Positions 1-8,027 of a stretch of DNA of 17,902 nucleotides are shown one piece after another. Origin of the DNA: a bacterium. GTDB taxonomy: Bacteria > Ratteibacteria > UBA8468 > B48-G9 > JAFGKM01. Made by a program: the position numbers and the translations under genes. Location: NCBI GenBank assembly GCA_035370465.1, contig DAOOVW010000033.1:1-17902 (forward strand). The letters run 5' to 3'. Position 1 is the first letter of the stretch, and every line of letters starts with the position of its first letter. Under the pieces are notes generated by a model. The model saw nothing but the letters and a program-made list of their open reading frames with translations, did not search any database and was not told where the DNA came from.

Positions 1-626
1 CGATGAATACCAGCAATTACAAGACCTGCAATATGAGCAATATCTGCAAGTAAGTATGCACCAATTTCTTTTGCAATTTGATAGAATTTATCAAAATCAA
101 TAATTCTTGAATAAGAACTACTTCCACATACAATCATTTTTACTTTTTCCCTTAAAGCAATTTCTCTTACATTATCATAATCAATCAATTCCGTATCTTT
201 ATTAACTCCATAAAATTTTACATTATAAAGTTTTCCTGAAAAGTTCATAGGAGTCCCATGGGTGAGATGACCTCCATCTTTTATATTCATCGCAAGGATT
301 TTATCACCTGGTTTTAAAACAGAAAAATAAACAGACATATTTGCCTGACTTCCTGAATGTGGTTGAACATTAGCATGTTGGGAGTGAAATAGTTTTTTTG
401 CTCTTTCTATTGCAATTGTTTCAACAATATCAACAAATTTACATCCCCCATAATATCTGTGTCCGGGATATCCTTCTGCATATTTATTGGTAAAAACAGA
501 ACCAACAACTTTTAGAACATTTTTACTAACAATATTCTCAGAAGGAATTAAATTTATTGTTTCTCTTTGTTTTTTTGTTTCTCCAACCAGCGCTTTATAA
601 ATTTCAGGGTCAAATTTTTTTAGCAT
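1..626 (-). CDS. glyA: Serine hydroxymethyltransferase, N-terminal 208 residues (gene runs off the left edge)
   Basis: This PLP enzyme interconverts serine and glycine while passing a one-carbon unit to tetrahydrofolate in the cytosol. The visible 208 residues read through without a break. They carry family hallmarks: YAEGYPGHRYYGGC at about residues 49-62 (substrate and folate contacts), QPHSGSQANM at 88-97, DGGHLTHG at 117-124 (His stacking on PLP) and DIAHIAGL at 195-202 (Asp binding the PLP ring nitrogen). The Schiff-base lysine, expected roughly 20-30 residues further on, lies outside the window, as does the C-terminal half. The ATG at 626 is preceded by AAAGGAG at about 640-634 and begins inside the end of glyS, a 17-base overlap that implies co-transcription and coupled translation. 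The stretch GSSSYSR at 169-175 is a slight variant of the more usual GASAYPR. The assignment is secure. Confidence 0.97.
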   Translation of the reverse strand, partial: MLKKFDPEIYKALVGETKKQRETINLIPSENIVSKNVLKVVGSVFTNKYAEGYPGHRYYGGCKFVDIVETIAIERAKKLFHSQHANVQPHSGSQANMSVYFSVLKPGDKILAMNIKDGGHLTHGTPMNFSGKLYNVKFYGVNKDTELIDYDNVREIALREKVKMIVCGSSSYSRIIDFDKFYQIAKEIGAYLLADIAHIAGLVIAGIH

Positions 627-2691
627 CTTCAATCTCCTTTAATGATAAATATGAAAAATCAGCAAAATGACTGAACAATTGATTTATTTTATTTAAAAGT
701 GAAAGTCGGTTATTTCTTAATTTTTCATCAGGACTCATAACAAGAACTTCATCAAAAAAATTATCAACTATATCTCTCCACTCAGCAAATGTATTCAATA
801 AAGCAGAAAAATTATTTTCTTCATTCAATTTTAAATATTTCTCTTTTTGTTTTTTATAAAATTCATAAAGTTTTTTTTCTTCATCTTCAACAAGTAAATT
901 CTCATCAAATTGTCCAAAACTAATTTTCCTTTCTCCTGCTTGTTTTAAAATATTTGCAATTCTTACAAATGGGACAAAAACATCAATCCCTTTTTCTGTT
1001 TTTAAAAATTCCTTTAATGCATCTATTTTTTTTCTCAAAGTCAATAAATTTTCTTTTTCAACTGAAATAACTGATTTTCTTATTCCTGGTATAATATCTT
1101 CAACTGCAAGAAGGTTATCCACCCGTTGTAAAAAGAAATTTAAGATTTTTTCTACTATTTTTTCTTCATTGTTATTAAAAACAAAAAGAGCTTCTTTTAT
1201 ACTTTCTTTTAATGGGAAATTTAATTCTTTTTTCCATATTATCTCTATTATACCGTTTGCCATTTTTTTTAGTCCATATGGGTCAGTACTTGCAGTTGGT
1301 TCAATTCCTTCAATTATAAAACATACAAGTGTTTCTAACTTATCAATGATTGAAACAATACATCCTTCTTTAAATTCAGGGATTTTATCTCCTGTAAATT
1401 CTGGTAAATAATGTTCTTCTATAGAAAGAGAAATAACTTTTTCATAGCCCTCTTTTTCAGCATAAATTCTCCCAATAACTCCCTGTAATTCGGGAAACTC
1501 TGTAACCATTAAAGTTGCAAGATCATTTTTACATAATGAAATAATTTCTTTTATATTTTTTTCTTCTGTCTCACTTATATCTAATTTTTCTTTCAGGCAT
1601 TCAAAAATTTTTTGAAGTCGTTCAACTCTTTCATATATTGAACCCCATTTTGGGTGAAAGACAATTTTTTTTAAATCATCTAAATATAGTTTCAATGGCT
1701 TTTGTGTATCCATTTTAATGAAAAAGTTTGCATCTTCAAGTTTATTGATTATTACACTTTCATAATTTGTTTTTATTTCTTCTTTGTCAACTCCATCAAG
1801 AACTATTATAAATTTATTATATAAACTACTGTCAGAAGTAAAAAGAGGAATACATTTCAATTTTTTTATAACGACTTCTTTTACTCTATCAGGAATACCC
1901 TTATATTTTTCAGAAATTTCTCCTATTTTTAAGATTGGATATTCAACTAAATTTGATATATTCTTTACCAAATTTTCATCATATCTACATTGAAATGGCA
2001 ATGAATTTTTTATTTTTTCTTCAATAAATTTTTCTCTTACATTCTGGTCAAAAATCACAAAATTTTTAAGCATCTTATCAGGATATTCTTTTATGTGTTT
2101 AATTTTTATTTTTTTAGGAGATAGAACTCTATGACCAGAAGTAAAATTTGAACTTTTAATATTTCCATATTTTATTGGAATTGTTTTATTATCAAATAAA
2201 GATAATATAGACCTTATGGGTCTTATAAATTTTATGTTTTCTTCATTCCAGTTCATTGACCTTGGGATTTCAATTTTTTTAAGAGAGGTTAAGAAAATAT
2301 CAGGAAGAAGTTTATATGTTTTATTCCCTTTTTCTTTTTTTATCGCTACCAGAACCTTTTTATTATTTTTTTCTTTTATTTTTAATTGATTAACTTTTAC
2401 ATTTTGGCTCTCTGCAAATTTTATTGCTGGTAAAGTATATTTTCCATTTTTATCAATTCCAATATCTGCTGGGGGACCTGAAATTTCTGCAATATAGTCG
2501 TTTTGAAAAGGTGAGACATTTTTTCCATATAAAATAATTCTTCTATTTGTATAAAAAAGAGAAATTTCCTCAAAATTAATTCTTTTTTCTTTAATTTCTC
2601 TTGTAAAAACAGGGATAAAATTTTCTTTAAAATATTCTCCAATCCATTCAGGTAAGTCCTCACATCCAATTTCAATTATAAAATAACTCAT
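610..2691 (-). CDS. glyS: Glycyl-tRNA synthetase beta subunit
   Basis: This is the beta chain of the bacterial alpha2-beta2 glycyl-tRNA synthetase, which handles tRNA recognition while the alpha chain (GlyQ) carries the aminoacylation core. At 693 residues it has the usual length. Visible family features are an N-terminal EIGCEDLP (residues 7-14, compare EIGTEELP), SGPP at 71-74, PRSMNW at 143-148, GHR at 186-188, EFPELQGVIGR at 398-408 and PTASTDPYGLKK at 465-476, followed by a helical C-terminal region typical of the anticodon-binding part. The ATG at 2691 has AGGAG at 2700-2696, and a good promoter lies just upstream. The gene overlaps glyA by 17 bases. Oddly, glyQ is not next to it: upstream there is only a divergent intergenic region, so the alpha chain must be encoded elsewhere. 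Confidence 0.97.
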   Translation of the reverse strand: MSYFIIEIGCEDLPEWIGEYFKENFIPVFTREIKEKRINFEEISLFYTNRRIILYGKNVSPFQNDYIAEISGPPADIGIDKNGKYTLPAIKFAESQNVKVNQLKIKEKNNKKVLVAIKKEKGNKTYKLLPDIFLTSLKKIEIPRSMNWNEENIKFIRPIRSILSLFDNKTIPIKYGNIKSSNFTSGHRVLSPKKIKIKHIKEYPDKMLKNFVIFDQNVREKFIEEKIKNSLPFQCRYDENLVKNISNLVEYPILKIGEISEKYKGIPDRVKEVVIKKLKCIPLFTSDSSLYNKFIIVLDGVDKEEIKTNYESVIINKLEDANFFIKMDTQKPLKLYLDDLKKIVFHPKWGSIYERVERLQKIFECLKEKLDISETEEKNIKEIISLCKNDLATLMVTEFPELQGVIGRIYAEKEGYEKVISLSIEEHYLPEFTGDKIPEFKEGCIVSIIDKLETLVCFIIEGIEPTASTDPYGLKKMANGIIEIIWKKELNFPLKESIKEALFVFNNNEEKIVEKILNFFLQRVDNLLAVEDIIPGIRKSVISVEKENLLTLRKKIDALKEFLKTEKGIDVFVPFVRIANILKQAGERKISFGQFDENLLVEDEEKKLYEFYKKQKEKYLKLNEENNFSALLNTFAEWRDIVDNFFDEVLVMSPDEKLRNNRLSLLNKINQLFSHFADFSYLSLKEIEDAKKI

Positions 2692-2965
2692 TTTTCTCCT
2701 GTGGTTAATGTTTTACAATTATATTAAATTTTCTTCCCTCTTTCAATTTTTTAATAATAAGTTAAAATATTCTTAAATAGGATAATATAATTTGACTTTT
2801 TTGAAGAATATCTTAGATTTTATAATTTAAAATTTAGAGGTTTTAAAATAAAAGTGTCACATTTCATTTTGTCGACAATTTTCAAAAGGTATATTTTAAT
2901 TATAAAATAAGAGAATTAAATTCGAAAAGTAATTTTGCAAGACCAATTTAAAGAGAGGAAGAAAA
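2692..2965. other. Divergent intergenic region with a TTGTCGACAA palindrome
   Basis: This stretch separates glyS-glyA from the plus-strand cluster. Besides the glyS promoter it contains a perfect 10-base palindrome TTGTCGACAA at 2869-2878, conspicuous against an almost pure A/T background and a candidate operator. On the plus strand several weak promoter readings are possible. One is TCGACA (2872-2877), 17 bases, TTTAAT (2895-2900), which would put the palindrome on the -35 box. Another is a TATAAT at 2821-2826 without a well-spaced -35. No RNA gene or terminator is seen. Confidence 0.4.
2718..2746 (-). promoter_or_regulatory. Sigma-70-type promoter for glyS-glyA
   Basis: On the minus strand TTGAAA (2746-2741) and TATAAT (2723-2718) are separated by exactly 17 bases. 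That is a 5/6 and a 6/6 match to the consensus at the optimal spacing. The predicted start site near 2711 gives a leader of about 20 bases before the glyS ribosome binding site. It was read by eye; the AT-rich background raises the chance of false -10 boxes, but the pairing, spacing and position agree. Confidence 0.65.
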
Positions 2966-3001
2966 ATAGGACAAAATTTTAGTTTTGTTTTTTCAGAGAG
3001 T

Positions 3002-3940
3002 TTGTTAGCAGAAGTGGCAGGTATTCCTCAGATTAAATTGCATTTTGATGTAGAAGCAATTTGTAATGCATATGAGAAAATTAAACCTATTGCTAAAAGA
3101 TTGGATGTAGAAGCACCTGTACCAAGAATAGCAGGATTTTGCTATCCTCATATAGCATCTTTGGGAGCAAAAATTGTTTTTCCTGAAGATGGTGAGCCAA
3201 AACCATTTCCAATTATAAAAAGTCCAGAAGAAATTGATAATTTAACAGAACCCAAAGATTATTTAAATGCACCTATAATTCAAGAAAGATTAAGAGTTTG
3301 TTATGAAATAAAAAAGCGTTATCCAAAAAGCCCTAATTTTATTGGGCATCTTTTTGAGGGACCAATAACCACTGCTGTGTTAATTATGGGTTCAGGTTTT
3401 TTAACTCTTCCATATGATGACCCTGAAAAAGCACATAAACTTTTAAATTTCAGTGTTAAAAGTGCGTTAAATTATGCAAATACACTTTGTAATTATTTTG
3501 GAGAACCAATACAACCAGGTTCTAAAGGTCTTCCTGATGATTTTGCAGGAATGTTCCCACCAAAAATTTTCAAAGAATTTGTTGCTCCATACTGGGAAAA
3601 AATTTATCAAGGAAATAAAGCAACAGAAAGGTATCTTCATAGTGAATTGTTAAGGTTAGAACACTTGCCTTTTCTTAAAGAACTAAATATAGAAAAATTT
3701 GACCCAAGTGCTGACCAATATCTTAATCCAGAGTTATTATCTAAATATTGTCCATGTAAGTTTACTTCTCGCATATTACCATGGGAAATTAGGGACTTAT
3801 CTGAAGATGAATTAGTTGAATTATATAAAGAAAGAGCGAAATTTAAACCATCTTGTATAAGTTTTTACCTTGGTTGCTTAAAAGACGAACCCAAAATTAA
3901 ATGTCTTCTAAAAATAGCAAGAGAATTAAAAGAAAAGTAA
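3002..3940 (+). CDS. Uroporphyrinogen decarboxylase (UroD/MtaA) fold protein, start uncertain
   Basis: This is a TIM-barrel protein of the UroD superfamily, which includes haem-pathway decarboxylases and zinc-dependent corrinoid methyltransferases. Family-like segments are the helix-loop LPDDFAGMFPPKIF (residues 177-190, counted from 3002), the following EFVAPYWEKI, and the barrel end with ISFYLGC at 286-292. The zinc motif His-X-Cys of the MtaA group is replaced by His-Ser-Glu at 213-215, with Cys292 a possible further ligand, so the reaction cannot be assigned. TTG at 3002 is the first conventional start but has no properly spaced ribosome binding site. The open frame extends upstream to 2933, and an in-frame ATA at 2966 sits behind GAGAGGAAG. 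The protein probably begins there or the start has mutated. It heads operon 1, 17 bases before the hydrolase gene. No corrinoid-binding protein is encoded nearby. Confidence 0.8.
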   Translation: MLAEVAGIPQIKLHFDVEAICNAYEKIKPIAKRLDVEAPVPRIAGFCYPHIASLGAKIVFPEDGEPKPFPIIKSPEEIDNLTEPKDYLNAPIIQERLRVCYEIKKRYPKSPNFIGHLFEGPITTAVLIMGSGFLTLPYDDPEKAHKLLNFSVKSALNYANTLCNYFGEPIQPGSKGLPDDFAGMFPPKIFKEFVAPYWEKIYQGNKATERYLHSELLRLEHLPFLKELNIEKFDPSADQYLNPELLSKYCPCKFTSRILPWEIRDLSEDELVELYKERAKFKPSCISFYLGCLKDEPKIKCLLKIARELKEK

Positions 3941-3957
3941 AAATAGGAGAGAAAAAA

Positions 3958-5043
3958 ATGGATAAAATAAAGTTTGACGACTTATTATATATGAGAAAAG
4001 GTGATAAAAATTTAACTATGGGACAGAGTCCATCTAAAATTGAAAAAATTATTACTGTTGAAGAGTGGGAAGTAAAAGCAAAAGCCCTAAGAGAAATTTT
4101 CTTACAGATGTTAGGAGAAATACCTCAAATTTCTTGCCCTCTATCCTCAAAAATAATTGAGGAAAATAATTGTGGAGATTATATTAAACGTAAAATTGAA
4201 TATTTTGTAGAGCCTGATGAAAAAATTTCTGCTTATGTTTTAATTCCAAAAAATTTAAAAACCAAAGTGCCTGCTGTTTTATGTATTCATCCAACAACAC
4301 CCTTGGGAAAAGAACAAACAATAGGCAATGACAATACTGAAAAGGGACAGGATAGAGCATATGCACTTCATTTAGTTAAGCGTGGGTATATAACTATGTC
4401 TTATGACCTTCTGACTGCAGGGGAACGTTGTTATAAAGGATATGCACCTTTTGATACAGCGCCATTTTATAAAAAATATCCAAAATGGTCAGTAAGAGGA
4501 AAAGATTTATGGGATGTAAGTAGAGCAATAGATTTTCTTCAATCAATGGACGAAGTTGATTCAGAAAGAATTGGGTCTATTGGGCATTCTCAGGGTGGCG
4601 GAATTACTATTCATTCAATGGTATTAGATAAAAGAATTAAAGTTGGTATTTCCAGTTGTGGAATGTGGCCAGAAAGGTTATCTAAAAATCCTTTCAACTG
4701 GGCCCGGACTGGATGGTGGGTAGGTATTCCTTTTTTAAGACCATATTGTTATACAGGTAAACATTTTCCCTTAGATATGCATGAATATCTGGGGCTTATT
4801 GCTCCGAGAGCAATAATGAATATTTCTGCATTAAATGATTGTATGTACACAATAGAAGAAGAAAATATCACCAGGGGTGCTTTTAATAACCTGAGTGAGA
4901 ATGTATCAAAAGTTTTTTCGCTATATAAAACAGAGAATAACTTTAAAAATATTCTCCACATGAACGGGCATAGTTTTTTATTAGAACAAAGAGAAATTGC
5001 CTATGCTTTTTTAGATAAAAGATTAAGAGGTAATAATATTTAG
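3958..5043 (+). CDS. Alpha/beta hydrolase (esterase/acetyl-xylan-esterase-like), cytosolic
   Basis: This is a 361-residue serine hydrolase. The nucleophile elbow GHSQGG places Ser211. A likely acid is Asp294 (ALNDCM) and a likely catalytic His is His338 (NGHSF), the order expected for this fold. VLCIHPTT at 107-114 supplies the oxyanion-loop region. The long N-terminal part (1-100) and the large segment around 150-180 resemble hydrolases that remove acyl groups from sugars or act on dienelactone-like substrates, but the substrate cannot be read from sequence. There is no signal peptide. The ATG at 3958 is chosen because AGGAG lies at 3945-3949; an upstream in-frame ATG at 3901 would overlap the UroD-like gene by 40 bases and lacks a binding site. 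It lies 17 bases after that gene and is probably co-transcribed with it. Confidence 0.88.
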   Translation: MDKIKFDDLLYMRKGDKNLTMGQSPSKIEKIITVEEWEVKAKALREIFLQMLGEIPQISCPLSSKIIEENNCGDYIKRKIEYFVEPDEKISAYVLIPKNLKTKVPAVLCIHPTTPLGKEQTIGNDNTEKGQDRAYALHLVKRGYITMSYDLLTAGERCYKGYAPFDTAPFYKKYPKWSVRGKDLWDVSRAIDFLQSMDEVDSERIGSIGHSQGGGITIHSMVLDKRIKVGISSCGMWPERLSKNPFNWARTGWWVGIPFLRPYCYTGKHFPLDMHEYLGLIAPRAIMNISALNDCMYTIEEENITRGAFNNLSENVSKVFSLYKTENNFKNILHMNGHSFLLEQREIAYAFLDKRLRGNNI

Positions 5044-5151
5044 TGAATTATATATTCAGGAAGTGCTTGGAATATTTACGAAAAATCTATAAATTTATGG
5101 ATAGTTAATTCCCTATTTGTAAGTGGAAATAAATATTACCAAAGGAGAAAT

Positions 5152-6327
5152 ATGGAGAAAATAGCACTTTTAAATGCAAAAATTATTGATGGCAAAAATT
5201 CTATCCCGATTTCTTCTTGTTCAGTTCTCTTAAACAATTCTTTTATTGAAGATATAATTGTAAACAAAAAAATTTCTATTGGAGAAAATTATAGAAAAAT
5301 AGATGTAAAAAATAATACTCTATTGCCACTATTTATTGATGGACATATGCATATAAGTGGTGAGCCAGGAAGATTAGACCACTTTGGACATATAAAAGCA
5401 AATTTAGGTGCGGTAGGTAAATTACAGGAATGTCTCTTATGGGGAACTGGTGTTGTAGCACATGCAGCAGGTTCTATAGAAAATGTAATACTTCGTGATT
5501 TAATAAATTCTGGCTCTATTTTAGGGTGTTCTGAAATGTTAGTGGGAGGGGCTATTACACCAACCTGTGGGCATGTGAGAGGTAAAAGTGCAGATGGCCC
5601 CTGGGAAATAAGAAAAGCAGTAAGAGAGATGATAGGAGCAAATGTTGATTTTATAAAAACAACTGCATCTGGTGGATTTCAATGGGAACATGAGAAATTA
5701 ACTCATACTGATTATACTTATGAAGAACTAAAAGTCCTTGTTGAGCAAACTCATTCAAGAGAGAAAAAAGTCCATGTTCATGCTCATGCTGACCCTGGCA
5801 TTTCTAATGCTATTTCTGCTGGATGTGATGTTATTTTACATGGTGTCTTAATAAATGATATTTGTTTGGAGAAAATTGTAGAAAAAGGTCTCTGGTATAT
5901 GCCAACATTATATATAACAAGCGAAAAAGTTTTTGAAAACCCTAATTTGCCAATTTATATGAGAGAAAGGATGAAAGAAGTAAATCCATTTCATCGTGAG
6001 GCAGTAGGAAAAGCATTAAAGATAGGAGTAAAAATAATAACAGGAACAGATGGTGGACCTGGTTCTATTATGTATGAAATATATGAATTGGTTAAATGTG
6101 GTTTTTCTCCAATGGAAGCAATTATTACTGCTACTTCAAAAACAGCAGAGGCATTTGGAATACTTAATAGAACAGGAACAATAGAAAAGGGTAAAAATGC
6201 AGATTTGATGGTAATTGAAGGGGACCCGTTAACTGATATTTCTATTCTTTGTAAAAAAGAATCTATTCTAATGATAACAAAAAAGGGGAAAATAATTTTT
6301 AACCAATTTGAACAAGTAAAAAAATAA
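5152..6327 (+). CDS. Metal-dependent amidohydrolase (imidazolonepropionase/prolidase-like)
   Basis: This is a 391-residue amidohydrolase-superfamily enzyme with a full binuclear metal site: His65 and His67 in GHMH, a likely carboxylated Lys169 in DFIKTTASGG, His210 and His230 as further ligands (VHVHAHAD, VILHGV), and Asp300 in GTDGGP. The C-terminus GTIEKGKNADLMVIEGDPL is the standard beta-sandwich return of this subgroup, whose characterised members hydrolyse cyclic amides or Xaa-Pro and N-acyl amino-acid peptides. The true substrate is unknown. The ATG at 5152 follows AAAGGAG at 5141-5147. A 108-base gap precedes it with only a weak promoter-like reading (TTGGAA at 5067, TATAAA at 5088, spacing 15), so it is likely part of operon 1. 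The next gene starts 3 bases after its stop. There is no signal peptide. Confidence 0.93.
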   Translation: MEKIALLNAKIIDGKNSIPISSCSVLLNNSFIEDIIVNKKISIGENYRKIDVKNNTLLPLFIDGHMHISGEPGRLDHFGHIKANLGAVGKLQECLLWGTGVVAHAAGSIENVILRDLINSGSILGCSEMLVGGAITPTCGHVRGKSADGPWEIRKAVREMIGANVDFIKTTASGGFQWEHEKLTHTDYTYEELKVLVEQTHSREKKVHVHAHADPGISNAISAGCDVILHGVLINDICLEKIVEKGLWYMPTLYITSEKVFENPNLPIYMRERMKEVNPFHREAVGKALKIGVKIITGTDGGPGSIMYEIYELVKCGFSPMEAIITATSKTAEAFGILNRTGTIEKGKNADLMVIEGDPLTDISILCKKESILMITKKGKIIFNQFEQVKK

Positions 6328-6330
6328 AAA

Positions 6331-7986
6331 ATGGAAAATTCAAAAAATTCTCTTGTCCGTCTTATTGTAAAAGGTGTTGATAAATGTAAGTCAAATTTTG
6401 ATAAAAAAACAGGGCGATTTCTTGCTGAAAATGGTGGATGGGCAGTTACAAACCAGGATGTAATATTTCCATTAAGTTATCTTTATGTAAATAAGCATCC
6501 AGAAAATCCTTATTATAAAAATGATGAAATTTTGAATTTGTGTTTTTGTGGAGGAGATGCTTTAAGGAATGCCCAAGATGCTGATGGGAAAGTTGAATTT
6601 GTCAAAATTGATGGTTCAAAATGGGGAAAGACCTATATGTGCTGGTCTATGTTTCACTGGCTTGAGACATTTCGTCTTTTGAAAAATTTTCTTCCATCTG
6701 AACGCGCTAATAGTTGGCAGGAAGGTCTTTATATTGCTTTTGAAGGTATTTTTAAAGAACTTCAAAAATCAAAAGTACATAATATCCCTACATGGAATGC
6801 AATGGCTATTTTTAAAGCAGGTTTGACTTTCCAAAATGAAAAATGGCAAAAATATGCAAAGGAATTTATTAAAAAAGTAGTTAAATCAATGAATCCAGAT
6901 GGCTATTGGCAAGAAGGACAAGGTCCCACAACTTCTTATAATCTTGTATATGTTCATTCCTTAGGACTTTATTATTGTGCATCAAAAGATGAATTTGTTA
7001 TTCCATCCCTTAAAACAGCAACTAATTTTCATATTCATTTTACTTATCCTGACGGTTCTCTCGTAGAAACAATTGATGGTAGAGTGAAGTATAATTCTAA
7101 TCCATCTTGTATGGGCCTTCCTGGTTTTCTTACAACAGAAAAAGGCAAAAGATTTAGTGCATTTTTGGTAAAAAATCTTTGTTTGAAAAACCCAAAAGGT
7201 CTTTGTTCGCCATATTTAACTTCTGCTTTAGAAATATGGCCTGATGAGATAAAACCGAAAGATAAAATTATTCAGGAATTAACAGAATATTCAAGGGTAT
7301 ATAATGGGAATGCTATTGTAAGAAAACATAAAAATTTTTATACCTGTCTTTCAGGTTATGTAGCTCCTGCAAAAATTCAGTCAGAGTTATCAAATAATAG
7401 ATGGATACAGGATAGGTCAAATTTTGTTTCAATCTGGTATAAGTTATGTGGACTTATTATAGGAGGAGGTAATTCAAAAGAACAACCTACCTGGGCAAAT
7501 TTTTCTCTATGGAAAGGAACATTTCGGCTATGGTGTCCTGATGCAAGTCAAGTATTTTCAAAGGAAAATGAAGATAAAGTAATATTGGATTTTGCAGGTA
7601 CAAAATGTTCAATATCGGTTAGGTTTTCAGGAGAAAAACAGGTAAAAATAATGTTTGAAGTTATTAAATTTTCAGGGGCAGATAAAATTCAATCATCCCT
7701 TCTTTTGTGTCTTGAAAAAGGGACAAGAGTTAAATGTGGAAAATATAAATTTATTGTTGACCCTATTTATTCAGAAGTTATTTTTGTTAAAAAGAGTCAA
7801 ACTATCCAGACAAAACATTATCTTATAAAATCGTTAAAGAAACATACATTTTTTTATTGGCCAGAATATCCTTTTAATCCTTATGCAATAAATGGTGCTT
7901 CTCCTCCTGAATCTGCTCGTGGAAAGTTAATATTTGAACTCACTTCCAAATCACCTAAAAATGAAATTTTAATACGAGTAAAATAA
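6331..7986 (+). CDS. (Alpha/alpha)-toroid carbohydrate enzyme, putative polysaccharide lyase or hydrolase
   Basis: A 551-residue protein built from paired aromatic-rich helices (about 1-300), then a beta-rich C-terminal part (about 330-551). This is the two-domain plan of heparinase II/III-type and other toroid polysaccharide lyases. The strongest motif is NPDGYWQEGQGPTTSYN at residues 188-204 (Glu195, Tyr203, Asn204), followed by YVHSLGLYY, which resembles the substrate groove of such enzymes. A second conserved-looking segment is PDGSLVETIDGR at 240-251. I do not recognise the exact family, and lyase versus hydrolase is unresolved. It has no signal peptide, so it would act on imported oligosaccharides. 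The ATG at 6331 lies 3 bases after the amidohydrolase stop without a clear ribosome binding site, suggesting translational coupling. Confidence 0.72.
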   Translation: MENSKNSLVRLIVKGVDKCKSNFDKKTGRFLAENGGWAVTNQDVIFPLSYLYVNKHPENPYYKNDEILNLCFCGGDALRNAQDADGKVEFVKIDGSKWGKTYMCWSMFHWLETFRLLKNFLPSERANSWQEGLYIAFEGIFKELQKSKVHNIPTWNAMAIFKAGLTFQNEKWQKYAKEFIKKVVKSMNPDGYWQEGQGPTTSYNLVYVHSLGLYYCASKDEFVIPSLKTATNFHIHFTYPDGSLVETIDGRVKYNSNPSCMGLPGFLTTEKGKRFSAFLVKNLCLKNPKGLCSPYLTSALEIWPDEIKPKDKIIQELTEYSRVYNGNAIVRKHKNFYTCLSGYVAPAKIQSELSNNRWIQDRSNFVSIWYKLCGLIIGGGNSKEQPTWANFSLWKGTFRLWCPDASQVFSKENEDKVILDFAGTKCSISVRFSGEKQVKIMFEVIKFSGADKIQSSLLLCLEKGTRVKCGKYKFIVDPIYSEVIFVKKSQTIQTKHYLIKSLKKHTFFYWPEYPFNPYAINGASPPESARGKLIFELTSKSPKNEILIRVK

Positions 7987-8027
7987 TTTTTAAATAAAAA
8001 TTGAAGAAACAAAAGAAGAAGCAAAAA

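Noticed and set aside
1169..1993. Plus-strand open frames opposite glyS
   Set aside because: They lie entirely within the well-supported glyS gene, lack ribosome binding sites, and arise from the A/T-rich complement.
3901..3957. Upstream in-frame ATG for the alpha/beta hydrolase
   Set aside because: It would overlap the UroD-like gene by 40 bases and has no binding site, whereas AGGAG is well placed for the ATG at 3958.
8001..8027. TTG start for the second toroid gene
   Set aside because: It adds only a Lys/Gln string and has no ribosome binding site; the ATG at 8028 is more plausible.
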